Source: Tsuneonella dongtanensis
Lineage (GTDB): Bacteria > Pseudomonadota > Alphaproteobacteria > Sphingomonadales > Sphingomonadaceae
Reading direction: 5' to 3'
DNA length: 64,000 bases
Assembly: GCF_001698205.1 (NCBI RefSeq)
Contig: NZ_CP016591.1
Coordinates: forward strand, 2,418,001 to 2,482,000
Shown: positions 1 to 7,728 of the stretch, one piece after another
How positions within the stretch are numbered: position 1 is the stretch's first letter
Layout of the letters: each line of letters starts with the position of its first letter
The notes under the pieces: generated by a model
The model's input: only the letters and a program-made list of their open reading frames with translations
Databases searched by the model: none
Told to the model about the DNA's origin: nothing
Position numbers and translations under genes: made by a program

Positions 1-125
1 ACGACGACGAACCCCATCCACATCGCGGAATTGGTGAACTGGAACGGCGACGCAACGAGTTCGCCTCCCCCAATCGGGGAGATCGCGAACTGGTGCATCG
101 GGTCCATCTTGGCTTCGGCTGCCAC
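1..125 (-). CDS. atpB: ATP synthase F0 subunit a, N-terminal part (cut by window edge)
   Basis: Only the first 41 codons are in the window, read leftwards from a GTG start (bases 125-123). The peptide begins VAAEAKMDPMHQFAISP and continues to an FTNSAMWM stretch. This is the usual start of the a subunit: a short periplasm-facing segment (SPMxQF) ahead of the first membrane helix (FTNSxxxM). The a subunit forms the proton half-channels against the c-ring in the inner membrane. It lies 23 bases after atpI on the same strand, the normal order at the head of an F0 operon. An ATG five codons further in is an alternative start. Confidence 0.85.
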   Translation of the reverse strand, partial: MAAEAKMDPMHQFAISPIGGGELVASPFQFTNSAMWMGFVV

Positions 126-148
126 GGTCTATCCCTGGATTGCTGCCG

Positions 149-454
149 TCAGTCGGCTTTGTTGAGGCGCACGACCTGCAGGCACGCGCCGAAGAATGCG
201 AGGAACATCAGGCCGATCATGATCCACGGCCGGGTGTCGAACAGCCCGTCGAGGAACCAGCCGATGACGATGCCGCCCAACGGATAGCCGACCATGGTCG
301 ATGCGATCTGCATCGCCCGGCTGCGGCCGTCGATCTGCGGCTTGTCGCGCCCCAGGCGATGGTCTTCGGCCTGGCGCGCCGCGGCGATCCGCTGCTCGAG
401 CGAATCGAGCTTCGGGTCTTCGCCTACGTTCACGTTTTCGGGATCGTTCGCCAC
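149..454 (-). CDS. atpI: ATP synthase F0 subunit I (AtpI family)
   Basis: A 101-residue protein with a polar N-terminal half (residues 1-50, charged) and two hydrophobic segments, about 51-68 (MVGYPLGGIVIGWFLDG) and 75-95 (PWIMIGLMFLAFFGA). The G-P-L/G-G-x-x-G-W-x-L-D pattern in the first helix, followed by a short loop with TRP and a second helix, is typical of alphaproteobacterial AtpI, a non-essential assembly factor that helps build the c-ring. It directly precedes atpB on the same strand, which supports the call. Confidence 0.88.
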   Translation of the reverse strand: MANDPENVNVGEDPKLDSLEQRIAAARQAEDHRLGRDKPQIDGRSRAMQIASTMVGYPLGGIVIGWFLDGLFDTRPWIMIGLMFLAFFGACLQVVRLNKAD

Positions 455-621
455 GAAGAGCGTCAGCCTCGCACGGGGTTCATAGGAAAACGCAGCCGAC
501 GAGGCCGGCCGCGGACGCGCCGCCCTTAGGTGGGGGGCTTGCCCGAGTCAACCGGGCCGGACGGCGAAAACCGGGCTTGGAGGGTCTTGCAAGGAGGGGA
601 CGCTTCGACAAGGGTCGCCCG

Positions 622-1812
622 ATGCAGCAGACAACCAATCCGATCAAACTCGCGCTCATCCCGGTCAAGGCCCTGTTCGTTTCGGATTCGCGCGAAGGCA
701 TCCTGCTCATCGGCGTGGCGCTTGCCGCGCTTGCGCTCGCCAATTCGGCGCTGTCGGAGGCCTATCACGCGCTGTTCCACTCCCCGCTGGCGTGGTCCCC
801 CATCCCCAAGCTGTCGACCGCGCACCTGTGGATCAACGACGCCCTCATGGCGATATTCTTCTTCGTCGTCGGACTCGAGGTGAAGCGCGAGCTCGTCGAG
901 GGAGATCTCGCCGATCCGCAAGCACGCAGGCTTCCCATCATTGCGGCGGTCGCGGGCATGGCCATCCCGGCAGCTCTGTTCGTCGCTCTCGTCGGCGACG
1001 ACCCCACCTTGGACCGTGGTTGGGCGATCCCGGCTGCAACCGACATCGCTTTTGCGATGGGTGTCGTGGGCCTGCTCGGCAACCGGGTCCCGGCATCGCT
1101 GCGCCTGTTCCTTCTCACCGTCGCCATCGTCGACGATATCGGCGCGGTCATTATCATTGCGGTGTTCTACACGGTGCAGGTGAAGGCCCTGTGGCTTCTG
1201 GCCGCCGTGGCCGTCGGATGCATCATGGCGGTGATGAACTTGCGCAGGGTGGACCGGAACTGGCCCTACATCGTGGCAACGCTGGTGCTGTGGCTGTGCG
1301 TGCTTCACTCAGGCCTACACGCAACGATCGCAGGCGTCGTCGCCGCGCTCATGATCCCCATGCGGCGTGCAGACGACACGCCGTTTCTCGAGACGGTCGA
1401 GCACGGGTTGGCACCGTGGAATGCCTATCTCGTCGTACCGGTGTTCGCGCTGGCCAATGCCGGGGTAGACATGCGCGGGCTCGGCATCGAGGGATTGCTC
1501 GCACCCTTGCCTGTAGCCATCGCCGCGGGACTTTTTCTCGGCAAGCAGATCGGCATCGTGGGGGCCGTGGCGCTGGCAAACAAGCTAGGCATCGCGCGCC
1601 TTCCCGAAGGCGCGAGCTGGGTTCAACTGTGGGGGGTGTCGATCCTCTGCGGCATCGGCTTCACCATGAGCCTGTTTATCGGCACGATGGCCTTCGCCGA
1701 GGCCCCGATGCTCTACGAACAGGCCAAAATCGGGGTGCTGGCGGGTACGTTCGCGTCGCTCATATTGGGATACGTAGTGTTACGCGTGACCACGGAGAAG
1801 CCCGAGGACTAG
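622..1812 (+). CDS. nhaA: Na+/H+ antiporter NhaA
   Basis: A 396-residue polytopic protein, close to the usual NhaA length of about 390. It exchanges external protons for internal sodium or lithium and handles salt and alkaline stress at the inner membrane. The hallmark acidic residues are present: PAATDIAFAMG (D about 140) and AIVDDIGAV (D about 170-171), the pair that binds Na+ in the family, plus VFALANAGV near the C-terminal bundle. I chose ATG 622 because AAGGG lies seven bases upstream and MQQTTNPIK starts just before the conserved first helix; the open frame runs further upstream without a better start. Its stop shares the bases CTAG with the stop of nhaD, read from the other strand. 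Confidence 0.95.
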   Translation: MQQTTNPIKLALIPVKALFVSDSREGILLIGVALAALALANSALSEAYHALFHSPLAWSPIPKLSTAHLWINDALMAIFFFVVGLEVKRELVEGDLADPQARRLPIIAAVAGMAIPAALFVALVGDDPTLDRGWAIPAATDIAFAMGVVGLLGNRVPASLRLFLLTVAIVDDIGAVIIIAVFYTVQVKALWLLAAVAVGCIMAVMNLRRVDRNWPYIVATLVLWLCVLHSGLHATIAGVVAALMIPMRRADDTPFLETVEHGLAPWNAYLVVPVFALANAGVDMRGLGIEGLLAPLPVAIAAGLFLGKQIGIVGAVALANKLGIARLPEGASWVQLWGVSILCGIGFTMSLFIGTMAFAEAPMLYEQAKIGVLAGTFASLILGYVVLRVTTEKPED

Positions 1813-3110
1813 ATCAGTCCCGCACCGCGCAGAAATTGTTCCTGCGCGATGTATGCGCCCGCTCCCGCGAGGTAGCCGATGAGTGCGAGCAGGCTGAAGC
1901 GCTTCATGTACCAGATGAAGTCGATCTTCGCGATGCCCATCGCCGCCACGCCGGCGGCCGAGCCGATGATCAGGATCGACCCGCCCGTTCCCGCGCAATA
2001 GGCCAGGAATTCCCACAGGAAGCTGTCAGTGGGGTGCGCCTCGATCGAGTACATGCCCATGGCACCGGCAACCATCGGTACGTTGTCGACGATCGCGCTG
2101 ACGAGGCCGATGATCATCACGATCACATCGAGCCGCCCGACCGTTTCGTCGAGCCAGTTGGCCAGTGCCCCCAGTATCCCTGCATGCTGGAGTGTCGCCA
2201 CGGCCAGCAGGATGCCGATGAAGAAGGTGATCGCGCTCATGTCGATCCGCGCAAGCGCATTCGCGATCGTGACGCGCTGGCGCTCCTCGTAGGGCTTCTC
2301 GCGGTGGATGCGGTCGCCGATCGCCCACAGGATGCCAAGGCCGAAGAGAACGCCCAGGAACGGCGGCAGGTGCGTGATGGTCTTGAACAGCGGGACCGAC
2401 ACCAGCGCAGCCAGGCCCGCAGTGAACATGAGATTGCGTTCGAACGGCGTCGTCTTGCGGCAATCGGCCTCGGGCGCCAGCGTCTCGGGCGCGAGGATCG
2501 GCTTGCCGCGAAGGCTCCACGCGACGATCGCCAGCGGCACGGCCATGTTGATGAGCGAGGGCACGATCAGCTTCGTGACGATCGCCAGCGCGGTCACCTG
2601 GCCGCCTATCCACAGCATCGTTGTCGTCACATCCCCCATCGGTGACCAGGCACCCCCGGCATTGGCCGAAATCACGATCATGCCGGCGAACAGAAGCAGG
2701 TCCGACTGCTCCCGCAGCAGGCGACGGCACAGGGAAATCATCACGATCGTCGTGGTCAGGTTGTCGAGGATCGCGCTGAGGAAGAAGGTGACCCCGCAGA
2801 TGAACAGCATCAGGGTCGCAAGCGTGCTCGCCTGCAACCTGCTGGTGATGACGTCGAACCCGTCGTGGGCGTCGATCACTTCGACGATGGTCATCGCGCC
2901 GAGGAGGAAGAAGGCGATCTGAGCCGTTTCGATGAGCGATTCGTTGAGTTGCTCGTCGACCACTTCGGGCAGGCCCGTCGCAAGCGCATAGATCGACCAA
3001 AGCAAGCCCGCGCCAATCAGGGCAGCGGCGGACTTGTTGGTGCGCAGGGGCTCTTCGAGCGCGATTGCGACGTAAGCTAGGACGAAAACGATGACGAGTG
3101 CAGTGACCAT
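1809..3110 (-). CDS. nhaD: Na+/H+ antiporter NhaD
   Basis: A 433-residue membrane protein of the NhaD/ion-transporter superfamily, unrelated in fold family to NhaA. Seen: about a dozen hydrophobic segments, the repeated SAILDNLTTTIVM and SAIVDNVPMVAGAMG motifs (an Asp-Asn pair in each half, characteristic of the family), and an EEPLRTNKSAAAL opening. Members are Na+(Li+)/H+ antiporters of marine and halophilic proteobacteria. It is convergent with nhaA and the two stop codons overlap within CTAG at 1809-1812. A GC-rich imperfect inverted repeat, CCCGGCAG...CTGCCGGG, lies between its start and the glyoxalase stop. Confidence 0.93.
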   Translation of the reverse strand: MVTALVIVFVLAYVAIALEEPLRTNKSAAALIGAGLLWSIYALATGLPEVVDEQLNESLIETAQIAFFLLGAMTIVEVIDAHDGFDVITSRLQASTLATLMLFICGVTFFLSAILDNLTTTIVMISLCRRLLREQSDLLLFAGMIVISANAGGAWSPMGDVTTTMLWIGGQVTALAIVTKLIVPSLINMAVPLAIVAWSLRGKPILAPETLAPEADCRKTTPFERNLMFTAGLAALVSVPLFKTITHLPPFLGVLFGLGILWAIGDRIHREKPYEERQRVTIANALARIDMSAITFFIGILLAVATLQHAGILGALANWLDETVGRLDVIVMIIGLVSAIVDNVPMVAGAMGMYSIEAHPTDSFLWEFLAYCAGTGGSILIIGSAAGVAAMGIAKIDFIWYMKRFSLLALIGYLAGAGAYIAQEQFLRGAGLI

Positions 3111-3176
3111 GCCCTGCCCTCAAGCAAATCCCGGCAGACAAGGCCAGCCAAACCGGGCCCCGCCTGCCGGGAAAGT

Positions 3177-3614
3177 TTACCAGGTCCCGGTGTTTTCCAT
3201 GCTGGCCCAGGGTTCCTGCGGCGGCAGGTGGCCTTCCTGGAGCAATTCGACCGAAATCCCGTCGGGCGACTTCACGAAGGCCATGTGGCCGTCCCGCGGC
3301 GGACGATGGACCGTGTGGCCCGCATCCATCAGCCGTTGGCACGTGGCGTAAATGTCGTCGACGCGGTAGGCGAGGTGCCCGAAATTGCGCCCGCCGTCGT
3401 ACTCCTCGCCCGGCGAGCCGTCTTCGGGTGGCCAGTTGTATGTAAGCTCGACTTCCGCAACGCCCTCCTGCCCCGGCGCTGCGAGGAAGATGAGCGTGAA
3501 ACGCCCTTTCTCGTTGTCGAACTGGCGGACCTGCTTCAGCCCGATCAACTCGAAGAACGCGACGGTGGCCTGGGGATCGCTCACCCGGATCATCGAGTGC
3601 AGATATTTCACCAT
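3177..3614 (-). CDS. gloA: Lactoylglutathione lyase (glyoxalase I)
   Basis: A 145-residue VOC-superfamily protein. Glyoxalase I converts the methylglyoxal-glutathione hemithioacetal to S-lactoylglutathione in the cytoplasm. The four metal ligands expected for a bacterial GloA dimer are visible: His6 (MVKYLHSMIRV), Glu56 (VELTYN), His80 (NFGHLAYRV) and Glu123 (ISVELLQ). I start at ATG 3614 because GGAG lies just upstream and the family begins at this position; the frame is open 15 codons further. It is divergent from the SIMPL-domain gene, with an 83-base gap that must hold both promoters. Confidence 0.92.
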   Translation of the reverse strand: MVKYLHSMIRVSDPQATVAFFELIGLKQVRQFDNEKGRFTLIFLAAPGQEGVAEVELTYNWPPEDGSPGEEYDGGRNFGHLAYRVDDIYATCQRLMDAGHTVHRPPRDGHMAFVKSPDGISVELLQEGHLPPQEPWASMENTGTW

Positions 3615-3697
3615 CGGGTGGACTCCATTCAAAAACGGTTCATCGACAGAAATGCACAACTCATCGCACGGGTCGCGCCGTTTCAGGGAGCCTAGCG

Positions 3698-4453
3698 ATG
3701 ACCGACCATGCCGATCAATCCATCAATGCCACGCCGGGCTTTCCGCGCGACGACAAGAGCCTTCGTTGGCTCGGGACGGCCACCGTTCTGGCCGCCGGAC
3801 TGATAGCGGGGGGTTACCTGCTCGGTAACGGCCTGTTGCGGGCGAAGGAGGCCGAACGAGCCGTGACTGTCCGGGGCCTCGCCGAGCGCGACGTCACCGC
3901 CGACCTTGCCACCTGGACCATTTCCTACTCGGATACCGGCACGGACCTGTCGGCAGTGCAGGCCAAGGTTCGCGCCGACACGACGGCGATCGAGCAGTTC
4001 TTTTCCGGTCTCGGCTTCCCGGCTGATGCCTTGCAGCCCACGGGCGCCAACGTATCGACCTTCACCGACAACGGCGTGACGCGCTACACGGTGCGGCAGC
4101 GGCTGGCCTTGCGGACCAAGGACATCGCCCGCGCCCAGCGCGCGGTCGCGCGGCAGTTCGACCTGGTGAACAAAGGCGTTCTGCTCGAGGAAGGAAGCGG
4201 CATGGCCTATACCTTCACAGGGCTCAACGCGATCAAGCCGGCGATGGTAGCCGAGGCGACCAAGGACGCCCGGGCTGCGGCCGAGCAGTTCGCGAAGGAC
4301 AGCGGAACCAGCGTCGGATCGATCCGGGACGCGACCCAAGGCTATTTCGAGATCGAATCGCGCGATGGAGACAGCGGCGGCGGGTGGGGCGTATCGGATA
4401 CGCCGTACAAGAAGGTCCGCGTCGTCACGACGGTCAACTTCTCGTTGGGGTAA
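3698..4453 (+). CDS. SIMPL domain-containing protein (DUF541)
   Basis: A 251-residue protein with a short cytoplasmic lead, one membrane anchor (about 28-46, TATVLAAGLIAGGYLLGNG) and a periplasmic SIMPL domain. The domain signature begins at VTVRGLAERDVTADLATWTI and ends with the KKVRVVTTVNFSLG strand. SIMPL/BP26 proteins form oligomeric channel-like shells in the periplasm; in bacteria their exact role is unsettled, with links to oxidative or membrane stress. GGGAG lies eight bases before ATG 3698. It converges on the TorF-like porin across a hairpin that can serve both genes. Confidence 0.88.
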   Translation: MTDHADQSINATPGFPRDDKSLRWLGTATVLAAGLIAGGYLLGNGLLRAKEAERAVTVRGLAERDVTADLATWTISYSDTGTDLSAVQAKVRADTTAIEQFFSGLGFPADALQPTGANVSTFTDNGVTRYTVRQRLALRTKDIARAQRAVARQFDLVNKGVLLEEGSGMAYTFTGLNAIKPAMVAEATKDARAAAEQFAKDSGTSVGSIRDATQGYFEIESRDGDSGGGWGVSDTPYKKVRVVTTVNFSLG

Positions 4454-4467
4454 ATGGGGCAAGCGAT

Positions 4468-4491
4468 GGGGACGGTCCGCGGGACCGCCCC
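4468..4491. terminator. Bidirectional terminator-like hairpin
   Basis: GGGG-a-CGGTCC, loop GCG, GGACCG-CCCC: a ten-pair GC stem with one bulged A, between the convergent SIMPL and TorF-type genes. There is no long T run on either side, so termination efficiency is uncertain. Confidence 0.55.
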
Positions 4492-4502
4492 CACCCCTGC
4501 GA

Positions 4503-5258
4503 TCAGAAGCTCGCGCCGAGCGAGAACACGACGGCGTCGTCGGTGAAGCCGTTGATCGACGGCCCTTCGACACCAACGTAGGACACACCGAGCGTCAGGC
4601 TTCCAAGAACGGTCGCGCTCGCACCGATCGACCAGTCGAAGCCGGAATCGTCCGCGGTTCCCGCGAGGAACGGAGGCGCCAGCACGCCGTCGGTGTACCC
4701 GAGATGCGCCGACAAGCTGAGCGGCGTGTTGGGGATCGACGTGGCGAGTTCGGTGTGGATGTAGAGGTTGTCGTCGTTTCCGAGCGAAGCCTGCTCCCAC
4801 GCATAATTGACGCCGAGCTTCGCTTCGACCGGTCCGAGTTGGCCCGAGATGGTGGCGTAGGGCTCCCAGTACTGTGCCTTCACGCCGGCCGCATTGGTCG
4901 GATAGGCATAAAGCAGCAGGCCGACGTCGAGACCGACGCCTTCGGCAAGGTCGCCGCTCCAGCCGCCGAACACGTCGAGTTCCATGTCACCGTAGATGTC
5001 GGTGCCACCGTCGTCGATCGAACTGGCCCAGGTGCCGATGTAGAACCCGCTTTCATGGGTGACGGTGATGCCGCCCTGGACAGCCGGGTCGCCGCCCGAG
5101 AGCGAAACGCCGCGAAAGCGATAATCGGAGACCAGCGTAACGCTGCCCGAGACGGAAACGGGGCCGGCCTCTTCATCCTGCGCGAACGCAGGCGTTGCGA
5201 CGAGCGCGGAAGTAGCGAGAACTGATGCGGCAACGATGCCGCGGATGGACGTGAGCAT
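4503..5258 (-). CDS. TorF family putative porin
   Basis: A 251-residue outer-membrane beta-barrel candidate. Residues 1-22 (MLTSIRGIVAASVLATSALV then ATPAFAQ) are a clear signal peptide with an AFA|Q cleavage site. The mature part opens with VSGSVTLVSDYRFRGVSLSG, the diagnostic start of the TIGR02001 'TorF' family, continues as short amphipathic strands and ends in a C-terminal Phe (SLGASF), as outer-membrane barrels do. Function in this family is not established beyond a porin-like fold. I use ATG 5258 because AAGGAG sits seven bases upstream; the longer open frame above it has no signal-peptide logic. Confidence 0.88.
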   Translation of the reverse strand: MLTSIRGIVAASVLATSALVATPAFAQDEEAGPVSVSGSVTLVSDYRFRGVSLSGGDPAVQGGITVTHESGFYIGTWASSIDDGGTDIYGDMELDVFGGWSGDLAEGVGLDVGLLLYAYPTNAAGVKAQYWEPYATISGQLGPVEAKLGVNYAWEQASLGNDDNLYIHTELATSIPNTPLSLSAHLGYTDGVLAPPFLAGTADDSGFDWSIGASATVLGSLTLGVSYVGVEGPSINGFTDDAVVFSLGASF

Positions 5259-5530
5259 GGCAAACTCCTTTGGGTTTGTGCCTCGTCCCACCTGCGCACA
5301 CGCCGGGGGTCCGTCATTCTTGCGGACCGCCTTGCGGCAAATGCGCAACTTTCTTGCCTCGCCATGCTGCAATGCACAAGAAAAAATTCGTATCCACGCG
5401 AATGCGCTGGGTTGTGTTGATTTTCTGCACCAGCAGGCCAAGTTCACTGCCTGCTCATGCATTGCCGCCTAGCGGCCGCTCCCCTATGCGGCGTGTCCGC
5501 CCGCAACCTCGTTTGCCTTTTCAAGAAGCC

Positions 5531-6334
5531 ATGTTCGAACCGCTGCGCCAGATTTTCCGTTCCAAGCCAGCCCCCGTCCGCGCCAAGGTGCCGGCGGGCG
5601 AACGCTTTTACGTGATCGGCGACATCCACGGGCGCCGGGATTTGTACGAAGCGCTGATCGAAGCGATCGAAGAGGACGACAAGGCTGCGGCTCCCGCGCG
5701 CACCACTGTCGTCTTGCTGGGCGATCTGGTGGATCGCGGTCCGGACAGTGCCGGAGTGGTCGAATTGTCCATAGAGTGGGGTCGGCGCCGACGCGTCGAA
5801 CTTCTTGCCGGCAACCACGAGGAGATGTTCCTCCAATCGTTCGACAACGAAGGGGTCCTGCGCCACTTCCTGCGACACGGCGGCCGCCAGACGATCCTGA
5901 GCTACGGCGTCCCTCGCCAGCAGTATGACGAGGCTTCGCTGGAGGAACTGCAGGACATCATGGGGAGATCCGTCCCGCCGGCGCATCGCGACTATCTCGC
6001 GGCTGCCAAGGACCACTTCGTCGCCGGCGATTATCTATTCGTCCATGCCGGCATCCTGCCTGACGTCGCGCTCGAAGAGCAAAAGCAGCATCATCTCCGC
6101 TGGATTCGCGAACCGTTCCTCGAGCACGATGCGCCGCACGACTACTTCGTCGTCCACGGGCATACAATTGCCGAGAGCATAGACCTCCGGAGCAACCGCA
6201 TCGGGATCGACACCGGAGCCTATCGTACCGGCTGCCTGACTGCGCTCGTCCTGGAGGGCGACAGCCGACGGATCATCCAGGCGGTCGAAGCCAACGGCGC
6301 GACGGAAATAACGAAAAAGGATTGCGAAGCATGA
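5531..6334 (+). CDS. Metallophosphoesterase (Ser/Thr phosphatase-like)
   Basis: A 267-residue calcineurin-type phosphoesterase. All metal-binding motifs are present in order: GDIHGR (about 36-41), GDLVDRG (about 74-80), GNHEE (about 103-107), FVHAG and HGHT near the C-terminus. Close relatives are bacterial PP1-like protein phosphatases and ApaH-like hydrolases; the substrate cannot be told from sequence. ATG 5531 is chosen because MFEPLRQIFRSK leads straight into the catalytic core; the frame is open for 87 codons upstream but that part has no recognisable content. Its stop overlaps the ugd start (ATGA), so the two are translationally coupled. The 272 bases between it and the divergent TorF gene hold only promoters as far as I can see. 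Confidence 0.85.
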   Translation: MFEPLRQIFRSKPAPVRAKVPAGERFYVIGDIHGRRDLYEALIEAIEEDDKAAAPARTTVVLLGDLVDRGPDSAGVVELSIEWGRRRRVELLAGNHEEMFLQSFDNEGVLRHFLRHGGRQTILSYGVPRQQYDEASLEELQDIMGRSVPPAHRDYLAAAKDHFVAGDYLFVHAGILPDVALEEQKQHHLRWIREPFLEHDAPHDYFVVHGHTIAESIDLRSNRIGIDTGAYRTGCLTALVLEGDSRRIIQAVEANGATEITKKDCEA

Positions 6335-7641
6335 AGATCGCGATGGTCGGGTCGGGATACGTGGGTCTCGTATCGGGGGCCTGCTTTGCCGACTTCGGAC
6401 ACACAGTGGTCTGCATCGACAAGGACCAATCGAAGATCGACCGTCTCCGGGAAGGCGTGATGCCCATCTACGAGCCCGGGCTCGATGCGCTCGTCGAAGC
6501 GAACGTCAACGCGGGCCGGCTTTCGTTCACGACCGATCTTGCCGAAGGGATAGCGGGGGCATCGGCCATCTTCATTGCCGTCGGCACGCCTAGTCGCCGG
6601 GGCGACGGCCACGCCGACCTGTCGTACGTCTATGCCGTCGCGCGCGAGGTCGGCGAGGCGCTGGCGAACGAAGCGGTGGTGGTGACAAAGTCGACCGTGC
6701 CCGTCGGCACCGGCGACGAGGTTGAGCGGATCATTGCCGATAGCGGCTGCAGCCTTAAGGTGTCGGTCGTTTCGAACCCAGAATTCCTGCGCGAAGGGGC
6801 TGCGATCGGCGATTTCAAACGCCCGGATCGCATCGTCATCGGCGCCGAAGACGAATTCGGCCGCGAGGTCATGCGCGAGGTGTACCGCCCTCTATACCTC
6901 AACGAATCGCCGATCCTTTTCACCGGCCGGCGGACCAGCGAACTGATCAAGTACGCCGCCAACGCCTTCCTCGCGACCAAGATCACCTTCATCAACGAAA
7001 TGGCCGATCTCTGCGAGAAGGTCGGCGCCGACGTGCAGGACGTGAGCCGCGGCATCGGGATGGATGGGCGGATCGGTTCCAAGTTCCTCCACGCCGGGCC
7101 GGGTTACGGCGGCAGCTGCTTCCCCAAGGATACGCTGGCGCTGCTCAAGACGGCTGAGGATTCAGGTGCGCCGACGCGGATCGTGGAAGCGGTCGTCAAG
7201 GTCAACGACAGCCGCAAGCGCGCGATGGGCCGCAAGGTTATCGATGCGCTCGGCGGTGTCGACACGGCACGCGGCAAGAAGGTTGCACTGCTCGGACTCA
7301 CCTTCAAGCCCAACACCGACGACATGCGCGACAGCCCCGCGATTGCCATCGCCCAGGCGCTCGTCGACGCGGGAGTGCAAGTGACGGCCTACGACCCGGA
7401 AGGCATGGAACTCGCCCGGCCGCTGATGCCGGAAGTGACGATGTGCGACAGCCCTTACGCGGCGCTCGAAGAGGCCGACGCTGCTGCGATCGTCACCGAA
7501 TGGGATGCCTTCCGCGCGCTCGACCTGCAGAGGTTGAAGACGGTGATGAACGCGCCCGTCCTCGTCGACCTCCGCAACATCTACCGGCCCGCCGACGTGC
7601 GGGCTGCCGGGTTTACCTATTCGAGTATCGGGCGGGACTGA
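6331..7641 (+). CDS. ugd: UDP-glucose 6-dehydrogenase
   Basis: A 436-residue enzyme that oxidises UDP-glucose twice with NAD+ to UDP-glucuronate, a precursor for exopolysaccharide and modified lipids. Seen: Rossmann motif GSGYVGLVSG (about 7-16), KSTVPVGTG, the FLREG and GGSCFPKD motif containing the catalytic Cys (about residue 260), and a C-terminal GLTFKPNTDDMRDSPA block. Length and motifs match the TuaD/Ugd family. ATG 6331 lies 10 bases after AAAAAGGA and overlaps the phosphoesterase stop as ATGA; an in-frame TTG nine bases earlier is less likely. Confidence 0.95.
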   Translation: MKIAMVGSGYVGLVSGACFADFGHTVVCIDKDQSKIDRLREGVMPIYEPGLDALVEANVNAGRLSFTTDLAEGIAGASAIFIAVGTPSRRGDGHADLSYVYAVAREVGEALANEAVVVTKSTVPVGTGDEVERIIADSGCSLKVSVVSNPEFLREGAAIGDFKRPDRIVIGAEDEFGREVMREVYRPLYLNESPILFTGRRTSELIKYAANAFLATKITFINEMADLCEKVGADVQDVSRGIGMDGRIGSKFLHAGPGYGGSCFPKDTLALLKTAEDSGAPTRIVEAVVKVNDSRKRAMGRKVIDALGGVDTARGKKVALLGLTFKPNTDDMRDSPAIAIAQALVDAGVQVTAYDPEGMELARPLMPEVTMCDSPYAALEEADAAAIVTEWDAFRALDLQRLKTVMNAPVLVDLRNIYRPADVRAAGFTYSSIGRD

Positions 7642-7662
7642 AGGCCTTACCGGCAGCAAAAA

Positions 7663-7687
7663 GGGGCGGAACCTAAGGTCCCGCCCC
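7663..7687. terminator. Hairpin terminator downstream of ugd
   Basis: GGGGCGG-a-ACC, loop TAA, GGT-c-CCGCCCC: seven plus three pairs with one mismatch. It lies 22 bases after the ugd stop and precedes a second hairpin, as expected between convergent genes. Confidence 0.65.
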
Positions 7688-7698
7688 GATCTCGAACA

Positions 7699-7719
7699 GG
7701 CGGGGCCTAGCGCCCCGCC
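7699..7719. terminator. Hairpin terminator downstream of the S46 peptidase gene
   Basis: GGCGGGGC, loop CTAGC, GCCCCGCC: a perfect eight-pair stem nine bases beyond the stop of the minus-strand S46 peptidase gene. Pairing with the neighbouring ugd hairpin gives each convergent gene its own stop signal. Confidence 0.65.
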
Positions 7720-7728
7720 TCATCCCGA

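Noticed and set aside
792-2645. 617-codon frame overlapping nhaA and nhaD
   Set aside because: Covers parts of two genes with diagnostic ion-binding motifs; shadow frame.
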